Positions 1 to 10,664 of a stretch of DNA of 64,000 bases are shown one piece after another. The stretch comes from Ditylenchus dipsaci. Lineage: Eukaryota > Nematoda > Chromadorea > Rhabditida > Anguinidae. The DNA lies in NCBI GenBank assembly GCA_004194705.1, contig SADC01001379.1, positions 124,001 through 188,000 on the forward strand. The letters run 5' to 3'. The notes beneath the pieces are model-generated. The model had not been told where the DNA came from. It saw nothing but the letters and a program-made list of their open reading frames with translations, and did no database searches. The position numbers and the translations under genes are program-made. How positions within the stretch are numbered: the stretch's first letter is position 1; each line of letters starts with the position of its first letter.

Positions 1-283
1 AAAAGCTGAGGGTAGGAATAAAATCTGCGGATTCCGCCCCTTAGCAATAATAGCGGATAAAATTGCTAAAGAAATAAAAATTAGAGAAAGTTCAATCGAT
101 GGAAGTGAATCTTATATATTACCGATCGTTAAGTTATTTTTGAATTTTTGGCACGCCAGTTAGTATCTGAGTAAGCATTGATAAAATTTCTTTTACATTT
201 GCGTCTTGATATAAGGCCAACATACGTAACATGTATTGCGGCGTAAGATTTTAATCGGCAAAATTGCACATTGCACTAATAGA

Positions 284-570
284 GGCGAATTTGGTGATGT
301 TGATCTTTTGTTTGTAAAGCAATGACAGATATTTGGAGTTTGGAGTCGTATTTTCAAAATCATCGTTTTTTTGAAATCATCAAATATTAATCCTTGAACA
401 AATTTATTATTCAGTAAATGTAGACCAGGTATGCTTTGTTGCCGTGCACACCATGTGAACTTTGTATGAATTGCTTAGTCTGGGAGGTGCTGTTCACCTA
501 AATGCAAACTTATTTACGAATTTTAATGAGTACATCATACAAGCAAAAGATCAACATCACCAAATTTGTC
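284..570. repeat. Foldback element abutting a TATA box
   Basis: The left end (about 288-317) and the right end (about 540-569) are near-identical inverted arms of about 28 bp with the core TTTGGTGATGTTGATCTTTT. The right arm stops directly in front of the TATA box of the next gene. No coding sequence is visible inside. It is probably a small nonautonomous inverted-repeat element; its family is not recognised. Confidence 0.6.
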
Positions 571-572
571 CC

Positions 573-579
573 TATAAAA
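573..579 (+). promoter_or_regulatory. TATA box of the secreted repeat-protein gene
   Basis: A TATAAAA lies about 58 nt upstream of the ATG at 637, which allows a start site about 30 nt downstream and a short leader. The paralog on the other strand has a TATA box at a matching distance, which supports the call. Confidence 0.55.
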
Positions 580-636
580 CCACCCACGGTGCCACCCTAA
601 AATCACACTCAAGTCGTTGACTTTATTGATACTAAT

Positions 637-1011
637 ATGTTCTGCAAAGTAGTCGTCTCTTGCCTTGTCTTGGTCGCTGTGTGCTCGGCTTTGCCAGCTT
701 TGCCAGCTTTGCCAGCAACCCCAGCTACTCCTGCTACCCCAGCCACCCCTGCTACACCAGCCACTCTAGCTGGTGGATTGCCCAACGTACCATCTGTGCC
801 TTCCTTGCCCAACGTACCATCTGGTTTGCCCAATGTTCCATCCGTGCCTTCCTTGCCCGATGTGTCTGTGCCATCTGTGTTGCCTTCCTTCAACCTGGTG
901 CAAGTGATGCAAGCAATCCAACAAGCCCTGGCTGCACTACCTACCAGTGGAGCTTCTCTGCCTCCAGTTCCTGTTAGTCTGCCAACCGTTCCAGTGCCTA
1001 CTGTTGCTTAA
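637..1011 (+). CDS. Small secreted Ala-Thr-Pro / Val-Pro-Ser repeat protein
   Basis: An uninterrupted 124-residue frame. Residues 1-19 form a signal peptide (MFCKVVVSCLVLVAVCSA). Then come LPALPALP, about seven ATP triplets, and a Pro-Val-Ser-rich stretch with repeated LPNVPSVPS. A non-repetitive C-terminal part begins NLVQVMQAIQQAL and is probably helical. The start is fixed by the signal peptide and an upstream TATA box; AATAAA at 1066-1071 is a likely polyadenylation signal. A paralog at 8301-8619 shares the signal peptide, the ATP triplets and the NLV segment, so this is a small gene family. The function is unknown; a cuticle, secretory or lumenal role would be a guess. No frame break is seen. 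Confidence 0.75.
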   Translation: MFCKVVVSCLVLVAVCSALPALPALPATPATPATPATPATPATLAGGLPNVPSVPSLPNVPSGLPNVPSVPSLPDVSVPSVLPSFNLVQVMQAIQQALAALPTSGASLPPVPVSLPTVPVPTVA

Positions 1012-1099
1012 ATTAATTCTTTTAAACATAAAACAAATTAAATAATATATTTGTCGATTTTCGAAAATAAAATACTGCAATCAATACTGCAAATTAATA

Positions 1100-2056
1100 C
1101 AGTCGAACTTCGACGAACCATAACGAACTTCGATATAACGAACCCCTCACTCAGTTCGGTTGGATTTGACTAATGCGTAATTAAGTATGCCCTCGATACA
1201 ACGAATTTTCGATACAGTCGAGTCCCGCTAACCCGGCACCCCAAAAAGTTCGTTCCCGCCTTGGGTCCGACACTTTTTTTAACCCAATTTTCGAAGTATA
1301 TTTTCAATTGTGTTTTTACAGTCTGATAGCAAATATCGTGAGGATTCCGATTTTGCCGATCGTTTTTCAAAAACCTAATATTTTTGGCTCTAAAAGACCA
1401 AAACCCGCTAACCCGGCACCCTTTTTAAAAATATGGTGCCGGGTTAGCGGGGTTTTGGTCTTTTAGAGCCAAAAATATTAGGTTTTTGAAAAACGATCGG
1501 CAAAATCGGAATCCTCACGATATTTGCTATCAGACTGTAAAAACACAATTGAAAAAATACTTCGAAAATTGGGTTAAAAAAGTGTCGGACCCAAGGCGGG
1601 AACGAACTTTTTGGGGTGCCGGGTTAGCGGGACTCGACTGTATAACGAAACCTTCAAAATAACGAGAAACAATATGAGACGGGGGCACTTGTTCACTTGG
1701 GGACGCATTTTATAATCGTCGAAAACTCATGTTTTAACGTCTCCTAAGTGATTTTTATGTGCTAAAAACGATAAAAGGATGTTTTTTTACACTTTCCTAC
1801 GTAAAAATTGATTATTGGGAGAAAAATTTTTTTGACCGAAATGTGACTTTTTTGATGCTTTGCCTTGGTCCCCCAAGGAAAAAAGTCACATTTCGGTCAA
1901 AAAAAAATTTCTCCAAAAAATCAATTTTTACGTAGGAAAAAGTAAAAAAATAACCTTTTTATCGTTTTTAGCACATAAAAATTACTTAGGAGACGTTTAA
2001 ACATGAGTTTTCGACGATTATAAAATGCGTAATTTCGTTGTATCGAGGTTCGACTG
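1100..2056. mobile_element. Pogo-like foldback element, host of a nested insertion
   Basis: The ends read CAGTCGAACTTCGA at the left and the inverse TCGAGGTTCGACTG at the right, with TA duplicated on both sides (1098-1099, 2057-2058). TA duplication and CAGT ends fit the Tc1/mariner-pogo superfamily. The inner part (about 1695-2040) is a further long inverted repeat. No transposase is present. A second element is inserted at a TA near its left end. Confidence 0.7.
1215..1640. mobile_element. Palindromic pogo-like element nested in the previous one
   Basis: It starts CAGTCGAGTCCCGCTAAC and ends with the exact inverse, flanked by TA at 1213-1214 and 1641-1642. The whole element is one hairpin of two arms of about 210 nt. 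The terminal word CCCGCTAACCCGGCACC recurs at the centre (about 1406-1424), so the element looks like an inverted dimer. Open frames inside are mirror images of the arms and not genes. Confidence 0.8.
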
Positions 2057-2115
2057 TACTGCCCTCAAGGATTACCCTATTTTAGAAAAAAAAAGCAATA
2101 AATTAAGGCTGTAAG

Positions 2116-2914
2116 TGAATTTCCGCACCAAAAGTGTGAAATTCCGCACCAAATTAATTAAATTCCGCACCAAATTCAAATTCGTTCTAAAAATAGTGAA
2201 TTTCCGCACCAAATTGTGAAATTCCGCACCAAATTTTTTATTTCATTGTCTGTGCTGTTCATCGTGTATAAAAAGTTGAGCATTGTCTCTTTTTCGTTCA
2301 TGGAAGGCAGTTCTAGGCAGTTCTAATTATGTCGCCGGAATTTCGGTTTCTCATGTTTTCAACACATGTTTTTATTTAGCACAAATATGCCAAGAGGAAA
2401 TAAGAAAAAAAAGGTGCCTAATGCTCTTGAAAGAATCTGATTTGAATGTTTGTTGTTGTTGCTGCTATTGTTGTTACAGGAGTGAAATAAAACATTTGGT
2501 GAGGAATTTCACACTTTCTGCGAAAAACCGACTGGGCGAATCAGAATTCCAGTCAGATGGGCTTTATTGCTCAGAATTCCAGGTTTATGATGATTTTGAG
2601 TGGTTCAGGTGGAGTTCTGAGCGATTAAAAAATTTTACCCCCTTAAGTAAACCCCCAAAACCATCTTTCAAGGGCTTGTGACCATTCCGGGTTGGGATTC
2701 TAAGCAATCCAAGTAATTTTCAGACTAAAAAATTTGAATTCTTGCAAAATTTGGTTGGTCTTGGACAGAAAAAGGCATAAATAATTTTTTTAAAAATTTG
2801 GTGCGGAATTTCACAATTTTGGTGCGGAAATTCACTATTTTTAGAACGAATTTGAATTTGGTGCGGAATTTAATTAATTTGGTGCGGAATTTCACACTTT
2901 TGGTGCGGAAATTC
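2116..2914. mobile_element. Foldback element with GGTGCGGAAATT repeat arms
   Basis: About 125 nt at each end are inverted copies of one another, and each arm is itself built of five copies of a GGTGCGGAA(A/T)TT word. The central 550 nt are unique and hold only an unconvincing open frame. Long terminal inverted repeats made of short tandem repeats are typical of foldback elements. Confidence 0.65.
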
Positions 2915-3637
2915 AATTTGATCCATAAATTTATTGTATGTTCAGTCCCACAGCTCCGAAATTGTTCTTAATACTCCATTCCATGCAAAAGATTTTTTTA
3001 TTTGCGTAGAGTCGAAAATATCACAAAAAGCGTTACTAATGTTATTTAAAAAAATGTTTATCTTGCAAATTTCTATTCTTTAAAGTCGTTAAAAAATATT
3101 CTTCAATACTTATTGACCTTCACATGCCACTACAACCATAGCTAAGGGGACAAACATCGCAGAAATCGCTTTCTTTGTTCCATCAATTGGTTGTTGTACT
3201 TGACCTTTAATCCACAAATTAATCCTCAAAGTATACAATTTTTAAAATAGACATTTCAAAAACCTTTTCCAGCCTTTTTAGATGACTAAAGTTTATTTTT
3301 CTCGTTATTATTTGCCCTCCTCAAACTTCGAATACAAACATAGATTGCACGATATATACAGTAAAAATGATTGGGCCGTGAATGAATGTAGGTTCTCGAA
3401 AAAAAACTAATATAAGGTTGTGTCATAAATACGTTCGCCTTTTTCAAATCAACTTTTTGTGGCATTGTGTCTTTCCTATAAAGATTTTTGACAATTATTC
3501 AAAAGTTCACATCTCATTTTGAAGCTCACAATCTTGGCTGCAAAATTATATGTCAACTTTTAAAAAATCGTCAAAAATTTTATGGAAAAAACAATGCCAC
3601 ATAAATTTCATTTGAAAAAGAGCGAAAGTTGTTACGT
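2915..3637. other. AT-rich spacer, nothing recognised
   Basis: No coding exon, RNA gene or clear inverted repeat was recognised here. Confidence 0.4.
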
Positions 3638-3639
3638 TT

Positions 3640-4320
3640 TTTAAAGCAGCTGGGGTTAAGCACTAAATAAATTTTAAAAACTTTTTCCCAATATGCTATT
3701 TTGTAGACCTGAATCGCCTTTTCAAAACAGGGCAATAGGTTTGAAGTTTGAAAAAAATATTTTTTTTTTGGAAAATTGCAAAACAAGAAAGACATGCGAA
3801 AAATCTTCGAGGCCATTTTTTTGCGTAAAAATTTAAATTTAAGAACCTCGTGGATCTTGTAGCGCTGTCGCTCAAAGCTTTCTAATTTACGTCACAAATT
3901 TGATTTTTGTAGTACATGACCAAAATATAATATTTAAAAAAAAATTCAAAAATAAAAAAAAGAAAAATTGAAAAAAACGGAATTTCCATCTAATTTTGAA
4001 AAAGTTGCCTTTTTTTTGTAACATTTGTATCTTGAGCAAATAAAAATCAAATTCTGAGAGATGACTCTAAAAGTTTTTGGACAGCGCTACAAGACAGTTT
4101 TTGATTGGTCGTATTGACTTTACAAATGTGTTTTATGGCCCCTAGAATACACTTTTTTTTTCGGAAAAATACACTAATTTGTTCCGCAAAATTTTTTCTG
4201 GGTGTTTCTTTTGTTTTAAAAACCTTATACCATTTTTGGAAGAGAAGATTCACGCTTACAAAATGGTATATTGAGAAAAAGTATTAAAAATATATTTAGT
4301 GCCTAATCAGCTGCTTTAAA
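3640..4320. repeat. Long inverted-repeat element upstream of the collagen exons
   Basis: The left end (TTTAAAGCAGCTG, then GCACTAAATA) and the right end are imperfect inverted copies over about 75 bp. It sits just before the first collagen exon that can be read, so it probably lies in that gene's first intron or promoter. Confidence 0.5.
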
Positions 4321-4377
4321 GAAAACGGGAAATTTTGGAACACCGGATATTATTGAAAAATCCAAGCTTGATTTCAG

Positions 4378-7272
4378 ACAAATTAGGCTGCTTATTGGGC
4401 GGAATTTGCATAGTACTGAGTTTAGTATTGTTGATCAGCCTTTTGATTGTTTTGCCAATATCTCTCCAACGTTTTCACGATGCCAGTCTTGCTGTTGATC
4501 AAATTGCTTATAGATTTAAGGTGGTTTTTTAGCGATCAAAATATGGTATTTTAACCTGGATACTTAGATAAAGTCCAATCAGTTTTGGCAAGAATCTCAA
4601 GTCATCAGCAAGCAACTGAGACTGAAACGGCAAAACCATTATAATGGCAATCAAGGTTTTTTCGTATGAAAATTATAATTATTTTTTAAAGATTTTAGTG
4701 GTTCAAAAGTTCCCAGTATTTTCCGTGCCGATTGGCTTCATCCCTTTTCCTTTCCAAAAGTTTCGAATAAAGTCTGTGAGAAGACCAGATTTGTCTGAAG
4801 AGCCTGTGAAAGTAAATGAAAAACAAGGACAAGAAGATTATGACAATAGCACTAAGTTGCCGAAAGGTGATACCATGGAATTACTGCTTCAAATAGCGCC
4901 CTTTCAACACGTGGGCACAAGTGAAAAAAGAAAGTCTCCAAATAATCATGACGGTAAGTTTTTATAGTTAACTTGAAACATTTTAATTTTTTTAAGGAAA
5001 ATTGAAAATTATTTATAGAATTGTACTTATTTGGAATCTTTTATTGTTTTTGTAATTTTTTTCTGACAGTCGATGCTCTATATGAAACCCCCAAAAGTTC
5101 GTTCCCGTCTTGGGTCCGACACTATTTTTAACCTTATTTCTGAAATATTTTGTCAAATGTGATTTATCAGTCTAGTCGGAAATATCGCAAGGATTCTAAT
5201 TTGACCGATCATTTTTGCAATCGACAAAAGTTTTGCCAGTAAGACCCGCGACGCTCTCTATAAGATGAACCTTTCTAAGATTTAGGTGTATCTTATGGAG
5301 GGGGTTGCGGATCTCACTGGCAAAACTTTTGTAGATTGCTAAAGAGGAAAATCGGAATCCTTGCGATATTTCCGACTAGACTGACGAATCCCATTCGGCA
5401 AAGCACTTCAGAAATCAGGTTGAAAAAAGTGTCGGACTCAAGGCGGGAACTGACTTTAGGAGTGTATCTTATAGAGAGCGTTGACTGTATTTGATGTCTT
5501 TTGACACAAAATCGGTTAGTAGCTAGCAATTGCAGCAGCAAAATTTTATGTTTCCTGTGTAAAATACAAATGTTTTGTGATTTTCGACTTCGCTTAAAGG
5601 GTCTTTGCCGTCTACTACAACGAGAATTTCATTTTTTGAATTGGCGAGAGATAGTTTTTTACTCCGAAAAAAACACGAAATTATTTTTTGAAATTACTAA
5701 AATCATTTTAAAATCATCGAAAAATCATTTTTTAATTCAAAAAATATATAATTTCTAATAATTTTTTGGAGCAAAAAGCTGCCCCCCGCCAATTCAAACC
5801 ACGAAATTCTCGTTGTCGTAGACGGCAATGGTTCTTTAAGAATTTTTTTCGTAGTAAACCTGCTGAAGTACTGCTCAAATATAAAGATGAACCCGAAATG
5901 AAGAGGGTCATAACCAATAAAAAGAGAGTCTACTTCGATATAATGCCAATTCTCAGGACCGACCCTCATTGGCGTGTCAAGGTGGCTTATGTCGAGGTCG
6001 ATTGTGTTGAGTCTTTAACCACTACACCAAATTAAGCTTCCATTGCTGCGCAAAGACAAAAACCTTCTAAAACGGTAGCTGCAGCAGCTAACTTAGAAGT
6101 AGACTACTCACAGTTTATGATGGAAGAAAGCCAATACTCGACAGCCCATCAAGATGAAGATCTTCTGCTAGATTGTGTGGGACCACCAGGGGACCCAGGT
6201 AAATCCCTAATTTATTTTGCTAATAACAATTTAATTACATAAAAAGGCAACGACGGTCTGGATGGTCAGGATGGGGTGCCTGGTCAAGATGGTCCTGCGG
6301 GAGATGACGGCACATTTCCCACAATAAATATTCAAGTCAACAAATATGCCACCTCCAGCCAAAGCTGTCAAATTTGTCCAGCAGGACCTGAGGGGGATCC
6401 TGGACCAGTAGGATTGCCAGGATTTGAAGTGATAAAACTTTTGAGTCACTAAATGCGTTATAAAGTATCAACGCCTAGGGCGAAAAAGGAGATCCTGGAC
6501 CAGTAGGTCTGATTGGTGCAACAGCTATGTTTAGCACTTGTAGAGGACCTAGAGGAGAGCCAGGCATACCTGGTCCTCAAGGCCCTGTAGGACCGCCTGG
6601 ACCTCCAGGTCAAGACTGGATGAGTGGAGTCGGCGAGCCAGGTTTTGTGTTATTAAAATTAGCTAATTTAAAAGGGACCAGCATTTTAGGATCAACAGGT
6701 CCTCCTGGACCACCAGGTTATACTTTTTACCCAATTACAAAAATATGTTCTTCTTTTTTAATTTTTTTTTAAACACAACTGCGTGGAAGGAATACTTCTA
6801 TAATTAAATTATTTCAATTAAGTAATCTACTGACTTTAGGGCCAAAAGGTATGCCTGGACCTTCTGGTGTCATCATGAGCAATGGCTATGTCGGTAAATA
6901 AATTTTATGGTTTACTAGGCAGTCCAGGTCTATATTTTAAAAAGAACAACTTAAACTAGACACATTATTTTTATAGGCACACCTGAGGGAACAGTGGTCC
7001 AATAGGAGAAATGGGTGCGCCAGGACCAAATGGATCTAATGGTGTTCCTGGTGTGCCTGGAAACAAAGGACCAGTGGGAGAACCTGGACATGATGGAGGG
7101 TGAGTTATTTGGTTGAAACTGATAAAAAATGTAAAATTTATTTTTTTCTTATAGTTATTGTCCATGTCCCACCAGAAAATATATATCTCCCAATGACTCC
7201 ATCTACATAAGACGGTGGAAAATGTATTCTGAAAATCGCAACAATTCCACTCATGATTTTGCTGAATATTGA
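4378..7272 (+). CDS. Nematode cuticle collagen (5' exon not found)
   Basis: A structural extracellular-matrix protein. Exons that join in phase: 4378-4520, 4568-4655, 4699-4953, 6037-6198, 6247-6428, 6479-6641, 6690-6716, 6840-6893, 6988-7099, 7155-7272. The first exon encodes a membrane segment ([19 protein letters not shown]), the second [10 protein letters not shown] followed by LRLKR, a furin-type site as in nematode cuticle collagens. Later exons carry Gly-X-Y blocks ([26 protein letters not shown]) with cysteine interruptions (CQIC) and a C-terminal GYCPCP motif. AATAAA-like sequence follows the stop. Missing is the upstream exon with the ATG. Two joins are less sure: the acceptor at 6036 (AAATTAAG), and 6987, chosen because the stronger TTTTTATAG 11 nt upstream would shift the frame. 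The 1.1 kb third intron contains two inverted-repeat elements. Confidence 0.8.
5067..5487. mobile_element. Pogo-like foldback in a collagen intron
   Basis: CAGTCGATGCTCTATA at the left and its inverse before GACTGTA at the right. It has the shared subterminal word AAAGTTCGTTCCCG and then TTGGGTCCGACACT near both ends. It is non-coding and diverged between arms. Confidence 0.6.
5593..5840. repeat. Short foldback with CCGTCTAC..ACAACGAGAATTTC arms
   Basis: Inverted arms of about 50 nt (CTTAAAG, then GCCGTCTAC and ACAACGAGAATTTC). A related foldback with the same CAACGAGAA word is at 48571-48740, so this is a dispersed family. Confidence 0.55.
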
Positions 7273-7465
7273 TTTCAAATTGAGAAAATAAAAAATTTCA
7301 ACATGTCTCTAACTTATAGCAAGTACAGAATGCAACAAAAAAGATTTCTAACTTTTTATAATAATAATAATAATAAAAATCTGATTTGTCTAGTTTTCTT
7401 TGCTAATTTAATTTTTTGTCTCATAATTTTGTTAATTTTCTCGTCATTTTATATGCTCCTTCGTT

Positions 7466-7655
7466 CATTCAAGCCTCTTTCGCCCCTGAAAGGGCTGAAG
7501 GGGCTTGAAATCTTACCTTAGACATAATTCCGAGCAGTGTTGTAAGTGGCACCGGTGCGGCACCGGCACCAGGCAGCTCACGGCACCGCGCCGGTGCCGT
7601 GAGCTGGTTTCGGTCAGTGTCCTGAGCTGGTGCCGGTGTCGCAATTCTAATATTT
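7466..7655. repeat. Hairpin plus GC-rich palindromic island
   Basis: A hairpin (AAGCCTCTTTCGCCCC / GGGGCTTGAAA) is followed by CTTACCTTAGACATAATTCC, which recurs at about 13098 inside another element. Next is a GC-rich palindrome built of GGCACCGG and CCGGTGCC words beginning at CAGTGTTG, which resembles a hAT-type end. No exact boundaries or target duplication were established. Confidence 0.4.
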
Positions 7656-8300
7656 ACAAAACTGATTACGATTCACGGCAAAAAGTAAAAATTCAGTCAA
7701 CAAATTTTTTTTGAAAGGTGCCGTCCCCCACTTACAAAAACACCTTTTTTCACACGCTTTGGAACCTGAAACAACTTAGAACCTGAAACGAAACCCCCTT
7801 TTGGGAGCGGTTTCTATAATGAACTTCCGCCAATATCTTGAGCAGGCAAGAAAAAACCCAATATTCGTTTAAGCAAGAATGGCTTCATTAGTAGGGATCC
7901 GAAAAAATGTTCGTAAAATCGAGGGTTAACTATTTTGCGTATTCGCCGTTCAAATCAGGCTGGGAGATTCATTAAATCGAGAGTTTCGTTAACTCGAGAG
8001 TTGACTTATCCCAATTAATATCAATGTCCAAGCTTTTTTGGCCTATTGGAAATCTTAAACGCCACTCAGTTTTCTGTAAAAGAGTCGTAAAAATAGAAAA
8101 GACTCGTTATGAGTAATTAAGATGCCAGCGAACCAATTGAAACTTAAAAATCGATATATCCTGTAAAAAAGCAGAGCAGTGAATAAGCATTAACTTGTTG
8201 TGAAATATTTATTTAGAACATTTATTAAAAACTAAACAATTACGAAATGTTTTTTTTATGTCAAGAAAAAGTTTGGTACTGGAATCGTGCTTTTGCATGT
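7656..8300. other. Spacer, nothing recognised
   Basis: AT-rich sequence downstream of the minus-strand secreted-protein gene. No exon or clear inverted repeat was found. Confidence 0.4.
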
Positions 8301-8619
8301 TTAAATCACTGGAGCTGGAGAAGAGGCATTTGAAGCTGCAGATCCTCCTTGAACTAACAGGTGCTCGATGTAGGTGGTGATTGCCTCCACCAGGTCTAAA
8401 ATTAGCATAAATAAAATATATTTCTTCAAAGTATAACTGACTGTATGGAGCGGCAGGTGGTCCAGATGGATGGGGCACCTCTCCTGTTGGCAGCACACCA
8501 TGAGCTGGCGTAGCTGGAGTAGCTGGAGTGGCCGGGGTAGCTGGGGTGGCTGGGGTGGCTGGCAAGGCAGAGCAGATGGCAACCAAGAGAAGGCAGGAAA
8601 TGACCACTTTGGAGAACAT
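8301..8619 (-). CDS. Paralog of the secreted Ala-Thr-Pro protein
   Basis: Two exons, 8619-8442 and 8395-8301, separated by a 46-nt GT-AG intron, give 90 residues. Residues 1-19 are a signal peptide nearly identical to that of the gene at 637. They are followed by six ATP triplets, a Gly/His/Pro linker (HGVLPTGEVPHPSGPPAAPY) and a C-terminal NLVEAITTYIEHLL helix. Reading through the intron would give an unrelated tail, whereas splicing restores the NLV segment shared with the paralog, so the intron is well supported. The two genes face each other across the collagen. The function is unknown. Confidence 0.75.
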
Positions 8620-8671
8620 GTTTAAAAGTCAATTAGACACTTTGAAGTGATTACTAACGGCCATTCAGCGA

Positions 8672-8679
8672 TATTTATA
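8672..8679 (-). promoter_or_regulatory. TATA box of the minus-strand paralog
   Basis: TATAAATA on the minus strand, about 55 nt upstream of the ATG, matches the spacing at the plus-strand paralog. Confidence 0.5.
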
Positions 8680-9481
8680 GCAAAAAGGTAGTGTTGATCA
8701 CAGACATAGACAATGATATTTGTAAATTTGGTATATGGGATTTGCATTTTGAGCGTGGGCTGGCAACTTTGGTAAGGTTGACTAGAAAACAAATATGAGG
8801 AACACTCCCAAAAAATAGTGAGGAATTCATGTGTTCTGCAATTGATGTAGGAAGAGTGTTCCATCTAGAAGTATTGGAATAATTTGGAATTCTAATGCTT
8901 CAGATTAATTTTTGGTGAGATATTTTGGAATTCTAAAGCAAATCGACAATGCAAAAGTTTAGTAACTGTCAATAACCTCAGAATTTTCGTATTTCAGTAT
9001 CTCTATTTTGCCGTGTCTCTTAAGTGGTATTGAGCAATTTTCGAAAAGCCGGCTTAAAAGGCAGTTATTCTTCTATTTTTAACTGACCTCTCACAAGGAC
9101 ACCGATCGATGTGTACGATTAAATTCAAAAATCGTGACAATGCCATCTTGAAGAGCATAGTCAATTTACGATACAGGATTTGAATATTTTTGATAACAGA
9201 CAGAAAAATCGAATCTGGGGACTCGAGAAACATCGAGGCGCAAACTCTCTTGGTCCCCCATGTAGATTTTTGAAAACACACTTGTTAATAATCAACCTTT
9301 GGGTGCCCATCATATAAAGGCTTGCCGTAGAAAATATGTTTTTTGAAATCCACAGGGGGGACCAAGGCAGTTTTGATCTATTATGACTTGGGTTGTAAGT
9401 ACTTTCCCCCGTCAAATTGTAAAAATTTGTTTCTCTAAAGTGTTCCTTTTCCAATTTCTTTACATTTTTAAAGTTTAAATA
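8680..9481. other. Spacer with two GGTCCCCC-type repeat edges
   Basis: Inverted fragments of the CCTTGGTCCCCC family lie near 9240 and 9355, suggesting a decayed small element between them. Nothing coding is recognised. Confidence 0.35.
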
Positions 9482-10453
9482 CAGTCAAACCTTGATAAGC
9501 CGGCACCCCTAGGGACCGACCTTAGAGTGCCGGTTTATCGAGGTGACTTTCTTTTTAAAGACAAAGGTGTCGGCTTATCGAGGTTTTGCATTTAACATGA
9601 GATCTTTCTACAATTTATTACAACAACTTGAGAAGAATTTGAATTTTGATGATCACGTTTAATTATAAAGATCAGTTCTATAAGCACATCGACCATTCTG
9701 AACACCAATACGGTGTCGAAATTTGGCTAGCTAGGTTAGTTTAGCGGTGAAAAATTTTTCCGTTAAAATGTTTTTTCAAAATGTTTCAAAAATGTTTCAT
9801 GTTTTCAATTTTTTGAAACAGTCGGCATACAATTTATAGACTTTGTTTACTATACTTTGTGCCATTTTTGGTGCAGTTTTAGTTTTGCATATTCTAGTCA
9901 AAAAAATCGTTTTGGAAAAATGACACAATCGTTTCTTTGGGCCAATTATTTTACATTATGTTTTCATAAACCGTACAACAATATGTGATTAAAAAGCTGA
10001 TTTTTCGCGCTTTTTAACGAGATATAGAAGTTATGCATGTGTATATGAAATATTCAAGCACCACCTGGTTTTATGAACATACCCAAGTCACATTTAACAC
10101 CATTCAGAAATTGGTCGAAATCTCAAGCCATACCGCCTTTTTTGTAAAGTTTGTTTGCAGATTCGAATTCGAATTGTTTGTTTGCAGATTCGAATTCTCC
10201 GTTAAATTCTGCACCAGAATGAGCGGGTCTTACAGTCAGGGCTTCCTGTGTTAAGGTAAAATTGTAAGGAGTGCCGGTTTATCGAGGGAATTTTTTTGTG
10301 CGGACCGACCTTAGGGTGCCGGATTATCGAAGTGCCGGTTTATCGGGGTGTCGCTTTGTTGATTTTCTCAGTTAACCAGCTAAACTGGACCCAGGGTGAC
10401 GGTTTATCAAGGGTGCCGATTTGTCGGGGTGCCGGTTTATCGAGGTTCGACTG
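9482..10453. mobile_element. Pogo-like nonautonomous element, about 970 bp
   Basis: The ends are CAGTCAAACCTTGATAAGCC and, inverted, GGTTTATCGAGGTTCGACTG, with TA on each side. The words GTGCCGG(T/A)TTATCG and ACCGACCTTAG recur several times near both ends. The 700-nt centre is unique and shows no transposase. Confidence 0.7.
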
Positions 10454-10664
10454 TACCAGTGTGTAGCTCTAGATCTTAGCTTTCTATCGAGCTTTTAACT
10501 AATCACTGAGATATTTATAAGATGGGAAAAAAGTCTTTTTGTATACATCCAATTTTCTGAACGATTTGTTCCATACAAATACATTTTTCTCCAATTATTT
10601 ATAAGCTCAGTAAGTCAATTGATAGCTCGTTAGAAAGCTGAGATCCAGGGCTACACGCTGGTAC
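10453..10664. repeat. Palindromic element directly abutting the pogo-like right end
   Basis: Inverted arms of about 45 nt (GTACCAG.GTGTAGC, then TCTTAGCTTTCTA). Related half-copies (AGAAAGCTGAGAT..GAGCTAC) occur near 56190 and 58795. Confidence 0.5.

Noticed and set aside
1170..1370. Minus-strand frame (NDRQNRNPHDICYQTVKTQL), also seen at 52957 and 53178
   Set aside because: It is a translation of the pogo-like foldback arms and recurs wherever that arm occurs, with no start or domain.
2283..2681. 132-codon frame inside the GGTGCGGAA foldback
   Set aside because: Contains a Cys run from a TGT repeat, no domain and no start context; probably chance inside the element.
5766..6035. An 89-codon frame in the collagen intron ([18 protein letters not shown])
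   Set aside because: The collagen exons on either side join in phase without it, and it ends in a stop just before the next exon. It could still be a relic exon, but it has no supported splice partners.
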